Part shown: piece by piece, positions 61,426 to 64,000 of the stretch
Numbering within the stretch: position 1 is the first letter of the stretch
Layout of the letters: each line of letters opens with the position of its first letter
Source: Saururus chinensis
Lineage: Eukaryota > Streptophyta > Magnoliopsida > Piperales > Saururaceae
NCBI GenBank assembly: GCA_035235625.1
Contig: CP141146.1
Span: 27,274,501-27,338,500, forward strand
Direction: 5' to 3'
DNA: 64,000 nucleotides
Notes under the pieces: generated by a model
Databases searched by the model: none
What the model saw: the letters and a program-made list of their open reading frames with translations, nothing else
What the model was told of the DNA's origin: nothing
Position numbers and translations under genes: made by a program

Positions 61426-64000
61426 TGTCACGACCCGGATTTTTAAACCCTTTTTAATAAAGGACAATCGATAAATCATGACAAAATTTTTTTTTCTTTA
61501 ATCAAATCAGCCGACTAAATATCTAGGTCATAATCATTGGGGTTCGTAAATACGAATAGCAAATCATATTATATCATAAGAGTATCCAAAAATCCACAAA
61601 TAAGTAAACCATCCATCTAAGTGCAACCCTTACATCTGTCTGGAAATAAGCAACTAATCAAAGTTGGCTCTCACGCCATTATTACAACCATTTAAAATAT
61701 ACTGAAATAATGGAACTAAATCCTACTAGAGCTAAGTCGTCCTCAATCTGAAAGTCCGATCCGAACCCGCTAGTCCTCACTAGAAGATCCTGCAAAACCA
61801 GGTCGCTGAGTATACTAATACCCAGTAGGAAAGTTGAATAGTATGAATGCAAAATGTTATTACATTTTATGCAAAACTGTTAGGTTTCCACTTGAACCAA
61901 TTATCAAGACAATTCTTAATATAATTCTCCATTAGTTTCCCCTCTTGGGAAAAACAATAACCCGCCTAACTTGAAAAACCAACAAATACATCAGATGTCA
62001 ACCTAAGTGACAAATGATACACACCATAAACCACCCCTTAAGGATGATCTACAATGAAACCCTGGAATCCACCAGGAAGTGCCATCTCCCAACCTAGCCC
62101 CTAAGGACCTGACCGGAGTGGAAGGGCATGGCCCACAACTGCACTTGAACAGAAGTGGTTAGGGATGCCAACCAAGCAGGATGTCAGCGACCCTAAATAC
62201 GTGTACACTATGTGATCCTCAATAGACCAATGTGAGCCCAGCTCACGTAGAACTCTCTCCAATGAGGAGGTACAACTACACGGTCAAATCAAATGGCTCA
62301 TCAATAGAGCTAAGACTCCTAGGTAAACCCTAACCCCATTAGCCTCAACAAACTGGGTTAAAGCCCCCTAAAAACATCCTTGGTTCATCAACCAAATCAG
62401 TTGTCAGGTCAAAAACCCCATTCAATTCATAAACGGGTTTTTGACCCCTCTAAGGGTAAATTAGTCTTTATCTTAATTAGGTTTCAACTCCTAATCCAAA
62501 GCCTTCTACCCTTAACAATTATTCTTTATTGATTTTTATGCATTGCTTCTCAAGATGCAACTATACACATAGAACAAATTAATAAAGTCTAACAACTCAT
62601 AAATAATTTAGCCATATCATTATCAGTGTTTAGGCTAAAAATCACTAAGAAGCCCTGCTTTACACCCTGGGTAGGGCTTGGGTAGAAAGAACGGTTAAAT
62701 TCTGCTTAATTTTCAAAAATAGTTCATATGTACCATACTGCACATATATGTACTATGCAGGATTCGTTATATCCTTTATACAATTCAATTAACCAAAGTG
62801 GCACATATGCACAGAACAAGTTTAATTTAATAAACTTTAATTTACTCTATTTCCTTTTTTTTTTTCTGCCCATGGCCTTGAAACCTGGCCCACTGGGTCC
62901 AGCCCAGTGGCCCGGTTCGGGCCGGGTCAGGAGCTGATGACCTCAGGCCGGGTCGACCCAGCCTGAGGTCATCTTCAACCTCCCAACGCCCTTCTATTTA
63001 TTTTTATTTTTCTTTAGAACTAGAGTGAGGAGGGGAATGGGGACGACGGCCCGGTAGAACTCTTCTATCATGGCAGAACGTTGCTGGTAGACCAAGAGAC
63101 GCGGCGGCCGCAGCGGGGCATCCGTGGCTCACCGGCCGACTCCTCCGTTTCCTGTCGACAATCGCTATGACCAAAACTTCAAAGGCTTGGTGCAGTAACA
63201 ATCATGGTGGCAAGTGTCCGGGTGATGGTGGGTCTCGTGCCGCCCTTCCCCAATCCCAATCCACAAAGGCCAGAGGAGGCGGTGGCAACAACTGCCGCCT
63301 TTCGGCGGCAGCACTGATTTTCTCCCAAATCCTCCAGTGCTGCAATAACTTTGCCGACACTGTGAGCTTTCGGTCGCGGTGGCTAGCGGCGGGCGGCGGA
63401 CCAAAGGGAATCAAGGGAGCAAGGATTCCTTCTTCCCTTCCCTGACTTTGGACCGCCATCGACACCTAATGACCGAACCGGAACAGAGCGACCGGACAAA
63501 GTTTTGCTTTGTTTTTTTTTTTTTTTTATAAAGCGTTCGGCGACGGAACGATTGGCCGGAAGGGATAACGGACTGCCCTTTGAAATAGGGCAGCGTACAA
63601 TCCGGTAGAGAGGGTTCAGCCGGCGGCCAATGGGCCAGAGGCAGTCAATTTATGCAGGTTCACCGTTCCTTAAAATTATAGAAACAGTGATCTCTGCACT
63701 AATTAACATTGCATAAAACAAACAGTAAAATGCAGATCTCAATAATCACACACTCTACACTCTAATTAATCAATAAACAATTACTAATCTCGACTCAAAA
63801 CTAAGATAGCGAACCTACCTCAAACGCCGATTTTATGTCGATCCACAAACACCGGAGCTCCACCTTCGATCACTTTCTTCTCTAATTTTTCTAGGGAAAA
63901 ATTAGAGTTATAATTAGGGGAACATCTAAATTTATAGAGAGGGGATTAGGGTTTAATTGGGTAAGGATTAAACCAAGTAGGATAGGGAATCCTAAGTGGT
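61426..64000 (+). mobile_element. LTR of the TGTAACGACCCGG family, runs off the window
   Basis: Starts TGTCACGACCCGGATTTTTA at the junction with unit B. It includes ACCCAGTAGGAAAG (61832), a GC-rich block (62870-63650) and a poly-T at 63509. A leader-like GATTAGGGTTTAATTGGG lies near 63945. The 3' end is beyond 64000, so whether it is solo or full length is unknown. Confidence 0.7.

Overview
This is plant nuclear DNA, almost certainly from an angiosperm. It has an intron-rich gene with GT-AG splice sites, AT-rich introns, and dense nested Ty3/gypsy and Ty1/copia debris with plant-type primer binding sites (initiator tRNA-Met). The species or order cannot be told from the sequence alone.

One real protein-coding gene dominates the window. 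It lies on the minus strand, and its 20 coding exons run from the ATG at 48711 down to the TGA at 219. I located every splice junction by eye. The exons add up to 3267 nt, exactly 1089 codons with the stop, so the gene encodes 1088 residues with no internal stop. The protein has a hydrophobic leader, a complete PP2C-type phosphatase domain (about residues 75-445), a linker of about 170 residues, and a Ser/Thr kinase-like domain (about 617-1085). This matches the conserved plant PP2C-kinase fusion family (Arabidopsis At3g63340 type, from memory).

The gene spans 48.5 kb for 3.3 kb of coding sequence because its introns are filled with transposons. From the gene's 3' end upward: a copia 3' remnant, a small TRIM/SMART-like element and a 155-bp duplication (intron 16); a 940-bp MULE-like inverted-repeat element and an unidentified coding fragment (intron 12); two gypsy remnants and two reversed LTR ends (intron 10); a 2-kb inverted-repeat element with GATTTCGTCC palindromes plus a copia integrase scrap (intron 9); a gypsy integrase remnant and a 148-bp tandem array (intron 8); a 6.4-kb foldback structure invaded by a 3.6-kb non-coding LTR element (intron 6); two head-to-head gypsy polymerase remnants (intron 2); and an LTR-like piece (intron 1).

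Upstream of the gene (48.87-64 kb) I see only repeats: part of an inverted-repeat element over the putative promoter, then a nested stack of large TG...CA, LTR-type units. Target-site duplications (GCTAT; GTTGG; GTTAA/GTTTA) give the nesting relationships. The GC-rich stretches there produce many chance ORFs but no gene I can defend. I found no tRNA, rRNA or CRISPR array.
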